From Massilistercora timonensis (lineage in GTDB: Bacteria; Bacillota; Clostridia; Lachnospirales; Lachnospiraceae), in assembly GCF_900312975.1 (NCBI RefSeq), contig NZ_LT990039.1, forward strand, positions 1,674,001 to 1,738,000: 64,000 nt of DNA. The letters are read 5' to 3'. Numbering within the stretch: position 1 is the first letter of the stretch; each line of letters starts with the position of its first letter. Made by a program: the position numbers and the translations under genes. Below are positions 52,958 through 61,964 of this stretch, one piece after another. The notes beneath the pieces were generated by a model that was not told the origin of the DNA, did no database searches, and saw only the letters and a list, made by a program, of their open reading frames with translations.

Positions 52958-53207
52958 AAAAAATAAAACGGAATACCTGGAAAAAGAGGTATTTGCAGAA
53001 ATCAACCCGGTAGGCCGTGACGAGTTTACGGCAGCCGGGCAAAAAGATTATAAAGCGTCCATGATGATTGAAGTATGGGGATTTGAGTATGAGGGTCAGA
53101 CGGAAGTTATGGTGGACGGCAGGAAAATGGCAATCTACCGGACATATGGGCCGAAGAGCAACGGAAAGGTTGAACTTTACGCCGGGGAAAGGATAGGCAA
53201 AAGTTGA
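52920..53207 (+). CDS. head closure/head-tail adaptor protein
   Basis: 95 residues, beta-rich (IEVWGFEYEGQTEVMVDGRK, YRTYGPKSNGKVELYAGERI), matching the small head closure proteins of siphoviruses. GTG start with AAAGGGG in front. Confidence 0.7.
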   Translation: MATIEAIVTLLVKKNKTEYLEKEVFAEINPVGRDEFTAAGQKDYKASMMIEVWGFEYEGQTEVMVDGRKMAIYRTYGPKSNGKVELYAGERIGKS

Positions 53208-53611
53208 GAACGGACATTGACGGGTTAGACGAAGCCATAAAGAACGAACTGGAAAATTGGAGCAATGGGGAATTAAGACGTGCGGTAAATGAAAGCCTGG
53301 AAGAAACGGCAGCCGCAGCCGCCGAAAGTTTGAGACGGGGCGGCCCATACCAGGAAAGAACGGGGAAATATACCAAGGACTGGACGCACGACCAAAGGAG
53401 CAGCAGGACAAGCGTTATTACCGGATTGAATGGGTACAGTGTCTACAACAAAAAACACTATCAGTTGACCCATTTACTGGAAAAAGGGCACCAGTTACGC
53501 AAGGGCGGCAGGAAAGTAGGAAATGTAAAGGCGTTTGAACACATTGCACCAGTAAACGAAACCCTGGGAGATTTGGCCGTTTCAAAAATCCGTCAGAAAG
53601 TGAGGGGATAA
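53204..53611 (+). CDS. HK97 gp10-like tail component
   Basis: 135 residues with the family layout: helical N terminus (AAAAAESLRRGGPYQERTGKY), TKDWTHDQRS and the conserved YQLTHLLEKGHQLRKGG. TTG start overlapping the previous stop. Confidence 0.82.
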   Translation: MRTDIDGLDEAIKNELENWSNGELRRAVNESLEETAAAAAESLRRGGPYQERTGKYTKDWTHDQRSSRTSVITGLNGYSVYNKKHYQLTHLLEKGHQLRKGGRKVGNVKAFEHIAPVNETLGDLAVSKIRQKVRG

Positions 53612-53612
53612 C

Positions 53613-53996
53613 ATGACCGTAAATGTAAGCATTTTGGTGGAGAGGGCAAAAGCATTTTCAAAAAAGTACGGTGTGCCAATAACTAAAAACCAGTTTGAGG
53701 GAACACTGGACGACCCGGTGCCGGAACTTCCATACATGGTTTGGCTATCTTCACATGAGACGGGAAGAGGGGCGGACGGGCTTAACAACCTAAAAGCCCA
53801 GGACGTTGACTTTGAACTTTATACGCAGCAGGACAACCAGGAACGTGAGGACCTGGCAAAAGCATTTGAAGCGGAAGTGTTGCCGGACGTGGAATATGAC
53901 GTATTGGTGGCACCTATCCCGGACGAAGAATGTTTCCAAACGGCGTATGAAGTCCGGGGATTATTGAAAAAAACGAAAGGAGTAAACAGAGCATGA
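53613..53996 (+). CDS. tail terminator-like protein
   Basis: 127 residues at the tail-terminator position between gp10 and the tail tube gene. FELYTQQDNQEREDLAKAFE and DEECFQTAYEVRGLLKKTK fit such proteins. Family not certain. Overlaps the next ATG by four bases. Confidence 0.65.
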   Translation: MTVNVSILVERAKAFSKKYGVPITKNQFEGTLDDPVPELPYMVWLSSHETGRGADGLNNLKAQDVDFELYTQQDNQEREDLAKAFEAEVLPDVEYDVLVAPIPDEECFQTAYEVRGLLKKTKGVNRA

Positions 53997-54559
53997 ACAA
54001 AGAAAGCATTGTTTTGGGTTCCGGCGATTTATATTGTACCGAGTTTATGGGAACAAATGCGGAGTTGCCGAGCAACGAAGTATTGGAAACCGAGGAAAAC
54101 CGCCTGGGCCATATCAAAGGCGGTGCAGAAATCGAGTATGCACCCTCTTTCTACGAAGCCAAGGACGATATGGGCAAAGTTTCCAAAGTCATCCTTACGG
54201 AAGAGGAAGCAACCTTTAAATCCGGCATTATGACATGGTGCGGAGAGACATTGAAAAAGTTGTGTCAGACCGCAAGAGTGACCGAGGACCCGGCAAAGAA
54301 AATCCGCACTGTAAAGATTGGCGGCGTGGGAAATGCGGACGGAAAACGTTATGTTATTCACTTTGTCCATAAGGATAATGTGGACGGAGATATAAGAGTA
54401 ACCATTGTGGGAAACAACCAGGCCGGATTTACGATTGCCTTTGCAAAAGACAGTGAAACGGTCATTGACGCAGAGTTTAAAGCCCAGCCCATGGACAAAG
54501 AGGGCACATTGATTACCTACCAGGAAGAAATGGACGTTACCGCCGCAAGCGGAGAGTAA
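53993..54559 (+). CDS. major tail (tube) protein
   Basis: 188 residues, all-beta, located directly before the chaperone frameshift gene, so the tail tube protein. Segments VLGSGDLYCTEFMGTNAELP and GGAEIEYAPSFYEAKDDMG are typical of clostridial tube proteins. Confidence 0.8.
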   Translation: MNKESIVLGSGDLYCTEFMGTNAELPSNEVLETEENRLGHIKGGAEIEYAPSFYEAKDDMGKVSKVILTEEEATFKSGIMTWCGETLKKLCQTARVTEDPAKKIRTVKIGGVGNADGKRYVIHFVHKDNVDGDIRVTIVGNNQAGFTIAFAKDSETVIDAEFKAQPMDKEGTLITYQEEMDVTAASGE

Positions 54560-54565
54560 GGACAG

Positions 54566-54604
54566 TAAGAGCGGCCAGGGAGCGGAACCCAGGCCGCTTA
54601 TTTT
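54566..54604 (+). terminator. hairpin after the tail tube gene
   Basis: TAAGAGCGGCC pairs with GGCCGCTTA around a GGG/CCC inner stem, then TTTT. Probably lowers transcription of the downstream chaperone genes relative to the tube gene. Confidence 0.75.
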
Positions 54605-54621
54605 GAAAGGAGAAAAAGACC

Positions 54622-54978
54622 ATGGCAGTAAAGGAATTTAATTGTAACAAGTTAAAAAGGACGTTCTGGCCTTTTACTTTAAAGGACAAGGTGGACGAAA
54701 ACGGCAATGTGGTGGAAAAAGGAAAGAAAATTGTGGTCCGTATGCCGCAGAAGAAAGTTTTTGAAGCAATTAAGGAAATCCCGGACATGGACGAGGAAAA
54801 CGCTACCGCAGAGGACACGGAAGCAATTTACCGCCTTGTGGCAGCAGTCTTAAACAACAATATGGGCAAGGTTCCGGTAACGGAAGAGGACGTGGCGGAC
54901 TATGACATTGAAGAGTGTACCGCCATTCTTGACGCCTATATGGAATTTGTGAATGAGTTAAAACAGAACCCAAACTAA
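54622..54978 (+). CDS. tail assembly chaperone, G-type product
   Basis: 118 residues, acidic and helical. Its last codons are CCA AAC TAA, preceded by C, so CCCAAAC (54969-54975) is a perfect X-XXY-YYZ slippery heptamer directly before the stop. The downstream frame is -1 and open, so a fraction of ribosomes should make the longer GT protein, as in lambda-type tail chaperones. Confidence 0.85.
   Translation: MAVKEFNCNKLKRTFWPFTLKDKVDENGNVVEKGKKIVVRMPQKKVFEAIKEIPDMDEENATAEDTEAIYRLVAAVLNNNMGKVPVTEEDVADYDIEECTAILDAYMEFVNELKQNPN
54969..54975 (+). other. -1 programmed frameshift site CCCAAAC
   Basis: C CCA AAC in the zero frame: both tRNAs can re-pair after a -1 slip (CCC, AAA). The zero-frame stop TAA follows at once and the -1 frame continues CTA ATT ATG for about 94 codons. 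Confidence 0.85.
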
Positions 54979-55256
54979 TTATGCCCTTTTATCCACGGCA
55001 GGATAAAGGGGACGAGATACCCTACACGCTATCTACACGCCCGGAAAAACTGGTAATGGATTATTGCCATATCGACATATACGAAGTCCAGGAAATGGAA
55101 ATAGATGTGTATTTGTTTTTCATGCGTGAAGCAATGATTTTTGAAAATTCAAAGACGGACGAGGGACGGGAATACCTTAGAAATTGTTGGAGAATGGAGC
55201 AAACAAAGCCGGACCGTGAGGGATTGCGGAAGAATTTTAGAAAGAAAGGGGGTTAA
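54975..55256 (+). CDS. tail assembly chaperone T-domain (made by -1 frameshift)
   Basis: The -1 frame from 54975 to 55256 encodes LIMPFYPRQDKGDEIPYT... and the C-terminal extension of the GT chaperone. An ATG at 54981/54983 exists in the region, but the normal product is the fusion with the upstream gene, from 54622. It ends four bases before the tape measure gene. Confidence 0.8.
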   Translation, partial: LIMPFYPRQDKGDEIPYTLSTRPEKLVMDYCHIDIYEVQEMEIDVYLFFMREAMIFENSKTDEGREYLRNCWRMEQTKPDREGLRKNFRKKGG

Positions 55257-55259
55257 GAA

Positions 55260-58200
55260 GTGGCAAATAGCAAAATCAGAGGAATTACTATTGAGATTGG
55301 CGGCGATACAACAAAACTGGACAAGGCCCTGGGAAGCGTTGATAAAAAGGTAAAGGGAACGCAAGTTGAACTTAGGGAAGTAAACAAACTTTTAAAAATC
55401 GACCCAACCAACACGGAAATGTTGGCACAAAAGCAGGCCCTTTTGACAGACGCTATTTCTGAAACCAAGGAAAAACTGGATATTCTGAAAAACGCAGAAA
55501 GCCAGGTGCAGGAGCAATTTAAAAAAGGCGAGGTTTCAGAAGAGCAGTACAAAGCCTTAAAAAGAGAACTGGGAAGAACAGAAGTAGAACTTGCAAATTT
55601 AGAGGAAGCGGCCAGGCAGACAGACACGGCCATTGAAGAGTTGGGGAAATCTTCCAAACTGTCCGGCGAAGAACTGAAAGAAGCAGAGGAAAAGGCCGGG
55701 GATTTTAAAGAAACCCTGGGAGATTTGGCCGGAAAGGCAGAAACGGCAGCCAAAGCCATGGGGGCCGGTTTTGTTGCCGCCGCTACATATGCCACGAAAT
55801 TTGAAACAGATTGCGACAAGGCTTTAAATACTGTTATTACGCAGACGGGGGCGGCAGATACAGAAATTGAGGGGTTGGAAGAAACCCTTTTAAGCATTTA
55901 TAAAGATAATTTTGGCGAGGACATTAACGACATTGCATTAGCAATGTCCGCAGTTAAGCAGCAGACTGGGCAGACAGGGGAAGAACTGAAAAACACAACG
56001 GAAAACGCCATTTTAATGCGTGATACCTTTGATATTGATGTGAACGAAAGCATTAGGGGCGTAAACGCCATGATGAAGCAATTCGGCATATCATCAGAGG
56101 AAGCATACAACCTTTTAGCCCAGGGGGCACAAAAAGGGTTGAACCAAAACGGAGATTTGGCGGACCAGTTGGCGGAATATTCCGTTTACTATGCAGACAT
56201 GGGATTGTCAGCAGAGGAAGCGTTTAACATGATAGCCAACGGAGCCAAAAACGGTACTTTTCAGATAGACTATTTGAACGACGCCGTAAAAGAGTTTGGT
56301 ATCAGAGCGAAAGACGGAACATCAGACGAAGCATTTAAACAGTTGGGCCTTGACGTGGACGATTTAAAAACAAAGTTTGCACAAGGCGGAGAGGGGGCAA
56401 AAGAAGCATTTAAAACCGTAAATGAAGCCCTTTTCTCATGTGATGACGAAGTACAAAGAAACCTTTTGGGCGTGGCAATGTACGGGACCAAGTGGGAAGA
56501 TTTGGGAGAGGACGCCATACGTGCCTTAGTGGACACACAAGGGGAAATATCGGCAACCAATGACGCCCTGGGAACGATAAATGAGAATAAATACAATGAC
56601 CTGGGAAATCAGATTGAAGAGTTAGGCAGAAACCTTAAAACGGACCTTGTAAAGCCGATAGGCGAGGAACTAAAGCCCGTAATAAGTGACGTAATCAAAG
56701 AAGTAAAAGGAAAGATACCGGAAGTTAAAACACTTGTGCTTGCGGTAGTAAGCAAAGTAAAAGATTTTATTTCTTTTATGTCGAGGAATGGGACACAAAT
56801 TATTTCCATTATTGCCGGAATTGCCGCCGGAATGTTGGCGTGGAACGTGGTAACTATGATACAAGGGTTAGTGGCGGCAATAAAAGTATGGAAAGCAACA
56901 ACCGAGGGCGTAACCATAGCACAGAAAATTTTGAATACAGTAATGGCCGCTAATCCGATAGGCATTGTTATAACGGTGGTGGCCGCACTGGTAGCCGCAT
57001 TAGTGACGCTTTTTGCGACCAACGAAGATTTTAGAAACAAAGTCATAGCGGTATGGGAAGCGGTAAAAGAAGCGGCGTCAAAAGTTTTCGGTGCAATAGC
57101 GGATTTTTTTACCGTTACGATACCAAACGCCTTTAACGGTTTTATAAATTTCATAAAAAGTAACTGGCAGGCCCTTTTATTATTGATTGTAAACCCGTTT
57201 GCCGGGGCTTTTAAACTTCTCTATGATAATTGCGGTGCTTTCCGTGAATTTGTGGACAATTTTGTGCAAAATATAAAGCAATTTTTTCAAAATTTGTGGA
57301 ACGGCATTGTATCCATATTCCAGGGTGTGGGGCAGTGGTTCATTGCGAGATTTACGGAAGCCTATAACGGCGTGACGGGTGTATTTGCGGCAATCGGCCA
57401 GTGGTTCGGTGCCCGGTGGCAGGATATAAAGAACGCCCTGGCAACGGTGGCGTCCTGGTTCCTTACCATGTTTACCAACGCCTACACCAACGTGAAAAAC
57501 GTCTTTGCCTTAATCGGCCAGTGGTTCGGTGCCCGGTGGCAGGATATAAAGAACGCCCTGGCAACGGTGGCGTCCTGGTTCCTCACTATGTTTACCAACG
57601 CCTATACCAACGTGAAAAACGTTTTTGCCTTAATCGGCCAGTGGTTCGGTGCCCGGTGGCAGGATATAAAGAACGCCCTGGCAACGGTGGCGTCCTGGTT
57701 CCTCACTATGTTTACCAACGCCTACACCAATGTAAAAAATGTTTTCTCTGCAATCGGTTCCTGGTTCGGTGCAAGGTGGACGGAAATAAAAACCGCCCTT
57801 TCCGCCGTCCCGTCATGGTTCGGTACGCAGTTTCAAAACGCATGGACGAATATTAAAAACGCCTTTGCCAATGTGACTTCTTTCTTTTCCGGTTTGTGGG
57901 AAAAAATCAAAGGCTGTTTTGTAAATGTGGGCGTGAAAATCGGTTCGGCGGTTGGGGACGCTTTTAAATCAGCAATAAACAGTTGCCTTTCTACCATAGA
58001 GGGCGTTGTAAATAAGTTTATCAGAATGATAAACGGCGTTATTGACGTCATCAACGAGATACCGGGCGTTTCCCTGGGCAAGATAGGCACGCTTTCCTTG
58101 CCGAGACTGGCAAAGGGCGGCGTATTGAAAGAGGGCACCGCCATGGTAGCGGAAGCAGGCCCGGAACTTCTTAGCATGGTAAACGGAAAAGCAGTTGTAA

Positions 58201-58373
58201 CGCCGCTTTCCGGCAGTGCAAAGAACCAGGCCATGGAAAACGCAGGAAAAGGCGGCGGTGGGTATGTTCAGAATGTGAACATCACAAGCCCCAAGGCATT
58301 AAGCCCGTATGAGATAGCGAGACAGACCAGGTTGCAGACAAGAAGCATGATTTTGGCAGTACAAAGGGGGTAA
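55260..58373 (+). CDS. tape measure protein
   Basis: 1,037 residues, setting the tail length. It has an N-terminal coiled coil (about 25-160), a TMP domain around 160-460 (GAADTEIEGLEETLLSIYKD), two or three hydrophobic segments at about 505-600 (IISIIAGIAAGMLAW), a Trp-rich repeat region (about 680-870) and a C-terminal part with RLAKGGVLKEGTAMVAEAGP. GTG start after AGAAAGGGGGTTAAGAA. The repeats are described separately. Confidence 0.92.
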   Translation: MANSKIRGITIEIGGDTTKLDKALGSVDKKVKGTQVELREVNKLLKIDPTNTEMLAQKQALLTDAISETKEKLDILKNAESQVQEQFKKGEVSEEQYKALKRELGRTEVELANLEEAARQTDTAIEELGKSSKLSGEELKEAEEKAGDFKETLGDLAGKAETAAKAMGAGFVAAATYATKFETDCDKALNTVITQTGAADTEIEGLEETLLSIYKDNFGEDINDIALAMSAVKQQTGQTGEELKNTTENAILMRDTFDIDVNESIRGVNAMMKQFGISSEEAYNLLAQGAQKGLNQNGDLADQLAEYSVYYADMGLSAEEAFNMIANGAKNGTFQIDYLNDAVKEFGIRAKDGTSDEAFKQLGLDVDDLKTKFAQGGEGAKEAFKTVNEALFSCDDEVQRNLLGVAMYGTKWEDLGEDAIRALVDTQGEISATNDALGTINENKYNDLGNQIEELGRNLKTDLVKPIGEELKPVISDVIKEVKGKIPEVKTLVLAVVSKVKDFISFMSRNGTQIISIIAGIAAGMLAWNVVTMIQGLVAAIKVWKATTEGVTIAQKILNTVMAANPIGIVITVVAALVAALVTLFATNEDFRNKVIAVWEAVKEAASKVFGAIADFFTVTIPNAFNGFINFIKSNWQALLLLIVNPFAGAFKLLYDNCGAFREFVDNFVQNIKQFFQNLWNGIVSIFQGVGQWFIARFTEAYNGVTGVFAAIGQWFGARWQDIKNALATVASWFLTMFTNAYTNVKNVFALIGQWFGARWQDIKNALATVASWFLTMFTNAYTNVKNVFALIGQWFGARWQDIKNALATVASWFLTMFTNAYTNVKNVFSAIGSWFGARWTEIKTALSAVPSWFGTQFQNAWTNIKNAFANVTSFFSGLWEKIKGCFVNVGVKIGSAVGDAFKSAINSCLSTIEGVVNKFIRMINGVIDVINEIPGVSLGKIGTLSLPRLAKGGVLKEGTAMVAEAGPELLSMVNGKAVVTPLSGSAKNQAMENAGKGGGGYVQNVNITSPKALSPYEIARQTRLQTRSMILAVQRG
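57392..57751 (+). repeat. three tandem 120-bp repeats in the tape measure gene
   Basis: Near-identical units start at 57392, 57512 and 57632. Each encodes a 40-residue block (IGQWFGARWQDIKNALATVA, SWFLTMFTNAYTNVKNVFAL). Degenerate half-units lie before and after. Bases differ at only a few third positions. Unit number probably varies and would change tail length by multiples of 40 residues. Confidence 0.9.
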
Positions 58374-58379
58374 GGGGAA

Positions 58380-59330
58380 ATGTCAGACATTAAAGTGGTT
58401 TGCACCAGTGACAAAAACGTGTCCCTTACCTTTACCTGGGGCGATTTTACACCGTTCCACCTGGTAGACATTGAGGGGATTTACGGCATTGAAAGCAACG
58501 TGGTAACGAGTGAGAACACGACCACGGACGGCAGCACCTACCAGGGAGCCACCGCAAAGGAAAGAAACATTGTCATTACCGTGGAAATGGACGGAAATTA
58601 CAAAGAAAACCGTAACCTTTTATACCGCACATTCCCCATAAAGCGGACGGGAACAATGCAGTATATAGAGGACGGAGAAGCCAAGGCCATAGAATATGAG
58701 GTTGAAAGCGTCATACCGGGAGCCACAACGGGCGTGGTGCGTGATTATACCATTTCCCTTAAATGCACGGACCCGTATTTTAAGGACCTGGCAGACATTG
58801 AAGTGGTTATGGCGTCATGGGTAAGTGACTTCTATTTTCCGGCGTGCTTCCCGGAAGAGGGCCGCATATTTGGACACCGTGAAGCGGATTTGGTAAAGGA
58901 AATTGAAAACGAGAGCGGAGCGGACAACATAGGTATTGTGGTTATATTCCGGGCAGACGGAGCCGTGAAGAACCCGGCAATTTACCACACGGAAAGCGGA
59001 GAATTTACCAAGGTTGGATATTTGGACAATGATTTTATCATGTCATCCGGTCAGTATGTGATTATAAATACCTACACCGGGAAGAAAAACGCCTACCTTT
59101 TGGACGGCGTGACCCAGGCGGAGATTGAGAACCACAAAGACAATTACGGGGTCATTGACTGGGACACCGTTATTGAAAAATACGGGACGGTAATAAACGA
59201 ATATCTGGACGAGGACGGGGAATTTATCCAGTTGCAGGACGGAACCAACACATTGACATACACGGCGGACGAGGGCACCAATTACCTTTCCGTGTCGGTA
59301 TATTACAGAATTTCATATTTGGGGGTGTGA
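58380..59330 (+). CDS. distal tail protein
   Basis: 316 residues in the Dit position after the tape measure. The N-terminal part includes VDIEGIYGIESNVVTSENT and TVEMDGNYKENRNLLYRTFP, common in Gram-positive siphovirus Dit/phage_tail proteins. The rest is beta-rich. It forms the hub ring that joins the tube to the baseplate. Confidence 0.82.
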   Translation: MSDIKVVCTSDKNVSLTFTWGDFTPFHLVDIEGIYGIESNVVTSENTTTDGSTYQGATAKERNIVITVEMDGNYKENRNLLYRTFPIKRTGTMQYIEDGEAKAIEYEVESVIPGATTGVVRDYTISLKCTDPYFKDLADIEVVMASWVSDFYFPACFPEEGRIFGHREADLVKEIENESGADNIGIVVIFRADGAVKNPAIYHTESGEFTKVGYLDNDFIMSSGQYVIINTYTGKKNAYLLDGVTQAEIENHKDNYGVIDWDTVIEKYGTVINEYLDEDGEFIQLQDGTNTLTYTADEGTNYLSVSVYYRISYLGV

Positions 59331-59332
59331 TT

Positions 59333-60379
59333 ATGGAAATACACGTTTATGACCGGAACCTTAGACGCCTGGGGCATATCGAAAATCACACGTCTTTACA
59401 GTGGCACCGCAAATATTACGAATGTGGCACGTTTGAGTTACATTGTCCGGTAACGGCGGAAAATTTACGGCTATTGCAACCGGGGAACATTATAACCAAG
59501 GGGGACAACAAGAAGGAAGCCGCCGTGATACGTGGGGACCAAGCGGAAGAGGAAAGCACCCTGGTAAATGAGATTACCAGGAACGGCTTTTTTCTTCCCG
59601 TCTACCTGGGGGACCGGTTGACGGGTCCACAGTTTAATTTTAACGGAACCGTGGAAGCGGCCATGCACTACATGATTGGACGCATGGAGCCAATACCGCT
59701 TTTACAGATAGGGGCGACGACCGGGGACACCACAAAAGTGCAATTCCAGGCAACTTATAAGAATGTCCTGGAATACTTCACAAAGTTGGCGAAGTTTGCA
59801 GAAATAGGTTTCCGTATCGTGCCGGACTTCAAAAAAAAGACCATGACCTTTGAAACCTACAAAGGCGTGGACCGTACCCAGGCACAAGGGGAAAATCCAA
59901 GGGTCATATTTTCAGAGAGTTACGACAATCTAAACCAGGCAAAACATAATTACAGTGACGCAACCTATAAGACCAAGGTAATTGTGGGCGGAGCCGGGGA
60001 CGGCCTGGACCGTATCTTTGTAACCGTGGGCGGCGGAACCGGGTTTGATTTACGGGAAGTGTTTTTGGACGCCAAGGACATAAACAAAGAAGCCCTTACA
60101 AACGCCGAGTATTTGGAAGCCCTTAAAACCAGGGGGCAGGAGTTTCTTAACGAAAACAAGATATTTGAAAACTTTGAAGCGGAAGCGGAAGCAGATGTAA
60201 ATTTTACCTACGGAAAAGACTATGACCTGGGGGACGTTGTGACCGTAAAGAAGAAAAAGTGGAACACCGCACAAAACCTTAGAATTACGGAACTTTGCGA
60301 GGTTTACGAATATGGGGACATGTATGTGGTGCCTACTTTTGGGGACGCCCTACCCACAACAATAAAATGGGACGAATAG
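59333..60379 (+). CDS. tail-tip/baseplate protein (Gp37-like)
   Basis: 348 residues from ATG 59333 (GGGGGTGTGATT before it; GTG 59327 is an alternative). The N terminus (EIHVYDRNLRRLGHIENHTS, then WHRKYYECGTFELHCPVT) and the YKNVLEYFTKLAKFAEIGFR block match the siphovirus ReqiPepy6 Gp37-like family, a tail hub protein that may have endopeptidase function. Confidence 0.8.
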   Translation: MEIHVYDRNLRRLGHIENHTSLQWHRKYYECGTFELHCPVTAENLRLLQPGNIITKGDNKKEAAVIRGDQAEEESTLVNEITRNGFFLPVYLGDRLTGPQFNFNGTVEAAMHYMIGRMEPIPLLQIGATTGDTTKVQFQATYKNVLEYFTKLAKFAEIGFRIVPDFKKKTMTFETYKGVDRTQAQGENPRVIFSESYDNLNQAKHNYSDATYKTKVIVGGAGDGLDRIFVTVGGGTGFDLREVFLDAKDINKEALTNAEYLEALKTRGQEFLNENKIFENFEAEAEADVNFTYGKDYDLGDVVTVKKKKWNTAQNLRITELCEVYEYGDMYVVPTFGDALPTTIKWDE

Positions 60380-60401
60380 AGGAAAGGAGAGGAAAAAGAC
60401 C

Positions 60402-61463
60402 ATGGCAGTAAGAGGATTTTTTTACAATGCTACCGACCTAAACGATAAAGAGCATATGTATAACGGCCAGGACATGAACGAGGACAAAGCCCCGTTCTAT
60501 AAAGAGGGCGTTGCATACGGCCATTTGCAAGTGACGGCACCGGGCGGCACCATGGAAGTGACGGTGGACGGCGGAACCCGGACCGGGTACGCATATATCA
60601 ATTTACATACTATCCACAATACCGCACCGTTGACCCTTACATTGAGCCAGGCAAGCGGAACACTTCCAAGGATTGACCGCATTGTATTAAGGAATGACGA
60701 AACTGAAAGAAAACCGAGCATTTACGTCTTAGAGGGTGCTTTTTCAAGCAATCCGCAGGCCCCGGAACTGGTAAACAATGATGTTATCCAGGAAAAGAGC
60801 CTGGCCCGTGTCTATGTGGCCGCCGGAGCGGTTGAGATTACCCAGGCGGATATTACGGACGAAAGGGCGGACAAGACGGTTTGCGGCTTTATCGGTTCAC
60901 AGTTTGAAGAACTGGACTTTTCCCAGTGGTCCGCCCAGTTTAACAAATGGTTTTCGAGCGAGAAAAAAGCGGTGGAAAAAGACCATGCCGCTTTCATCAA
61001 AGAATACACCGCAATGGTGCAGCAGTTTCAAACAGAGCGGACGGCACAGTGGGACGAATGGTTTGCGGCAAAGCAGGAGCAGCTTGCCGGGGACGTGGCC
61101 GGAAAATTGCAGTTGCAGATTGACGGGTTAAGAACCAAGGTTCACAACATGGCCCACAAAGTCAATGTTGCCTATTTACTGGAAACAATCCAGGCGGCGG
61201 TCACGGTAACGCTCACGAACATTACAACGGGAACGGTGCAGACGGCGGCAATTACAGAAAGCGGCATAGGCTTTTACATCACGGAAGCCGGGGACTATAC
61301 CCTGGAAACCAATATGGAAAGCGTCATGGTAACGCCAAAGCGGCTTTCCATAGATTATATGGACCTTATGCACACAACCACGGTTTCCTTGCGTGAGGGC
61401 ACCAATATGGCCTATATCGGCAATTACATGGGAACATATTTATTAAAAGAAAGCGAGGTATAA
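60402..61463 (+). CDS. baseplate/fibre structural protein
   Basis: 353 residues. The N-terminal 120 (MAVRGFFYNATDLNDKEHMY, LPRIDRIVLRNDETERKPSI) are beta-rich and resemble the upper baseplate proteins of clostridial siphoviruses; the middle (about 165-245) is a long helix/coiled coil, and the C-terminal part is again beta. It probably links the tail tip to the adhesin encoded two genes downstream. Confidence 0.7.
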   Translation: MAVRGFFYNATDLNDKEHMYNGQDMNEDKAPFYKEGVAYGHLQVTAPGGTMEVTVDGGTRTGYAYINLHTIHNTAPLTLTLSQASGTLPRIDRIVLRNDETERKPSIYVLEGAFSSNPQAPELVNNDVIQEKSLARVYVAAGAVEITQADITDERADKTVCGFIGSQFEELDFSQWSAQFNKWFSSEKKAVEKDHAAFIKEYTAMVQQFQTERTAQWDEWFAAKQEQLAGDVAGKLQLQIDGLRTKVHNMAHKVNVAYLLETIQAAVTVTLTNITTGTVQTAAITESGIGFYITEAGDYTLETNMESVMVTPKRLSIDYMDLMHTTTVSLREGTNMAYIGNYMGTYLLKESEV

Positions 61464-61466
61464 CAC

Positions 61467-61964
61467 ATGAAAGGATTTCCTAAAGTAATCAAAACCAAGT
61501 CCGACCTGGTAAACACCTTTAAACTGGTGCAGAAAAAGAGACTGAAAAAGGAAGATTGGTTGGCAGCAGTTGAAAAACTGGAAAATCAGAACTGGATTAT
61601 GTGCCCGGTCATTGAACTGTCAGAGGACAGAAAGACGGTAAAAATTATGTTTTGTGCAGAGGTGGCAGCAGGGCAGAAAATCAAGAATGGAGCCGTTTAC
61701 CCTACCGTCCAGGCCGTTGAAACGGTGGAAGTGGAGAAAGATACCACAGAAGCGGAAAACGCCGCCACAGAGGGCCAGGAAGCCGCCACAGAGGACACCA
61801 CGGCAGCAGGACAGAACAACACAATTTCTTTTACGGTGCTTACCCTTTCAAAAGCCGTAAACATTGGCACTGTAACAATCGGTATTCCGGCAGCGGTTAC
61901 GTTCTATGACCGTATGGGTATCACGGAAGAGGAAGTGGAAGAAATGAAAGGAGCGTTGGCATAA
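61467..61964 (+). CDS. hypothetical phage tail-associated protein
   Basis: 165 residues with an Ala/Thr/Glu-rich low-complexity linker (about 85-115). No family recognised. Upstream AAAGCGAGGTATAACAC. The stop overlaps the adhesin ATG by one base (TAATG), so it may be an assembly partner. Confidence 0.55.
   Translation: MKGFPKVIKTKSDLVNTFKLVQKKRLKKEDWLAAVEKLENQNWIMCPVIELSEDRKTVKIMFCAEVAAGQKIKNGAVYPTVQAVETVEVEKDTTEAENAATEGQEAATEDTTAAGQNNTISFTVLTLSKAVNIGTVTIGIPAAVTFYDRMGITEEEVEEMKGALA

Noticed and set aside
57392-57751. Repeats considered as a CRISPR array
   Set aside because: Units are contiguous without unique spacers and are coding.
57401-57856. Open frame in a second frame of the tape measure repeats
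   Set aside because: It is a by-product of the 120-bp repeats, which keep any frame open; no ribosome site.
60402-61964. A second variable repeat in the baseplate genes
   Set aside because: Compared with TR by eye, no segment outside 62928-63055 matches it.
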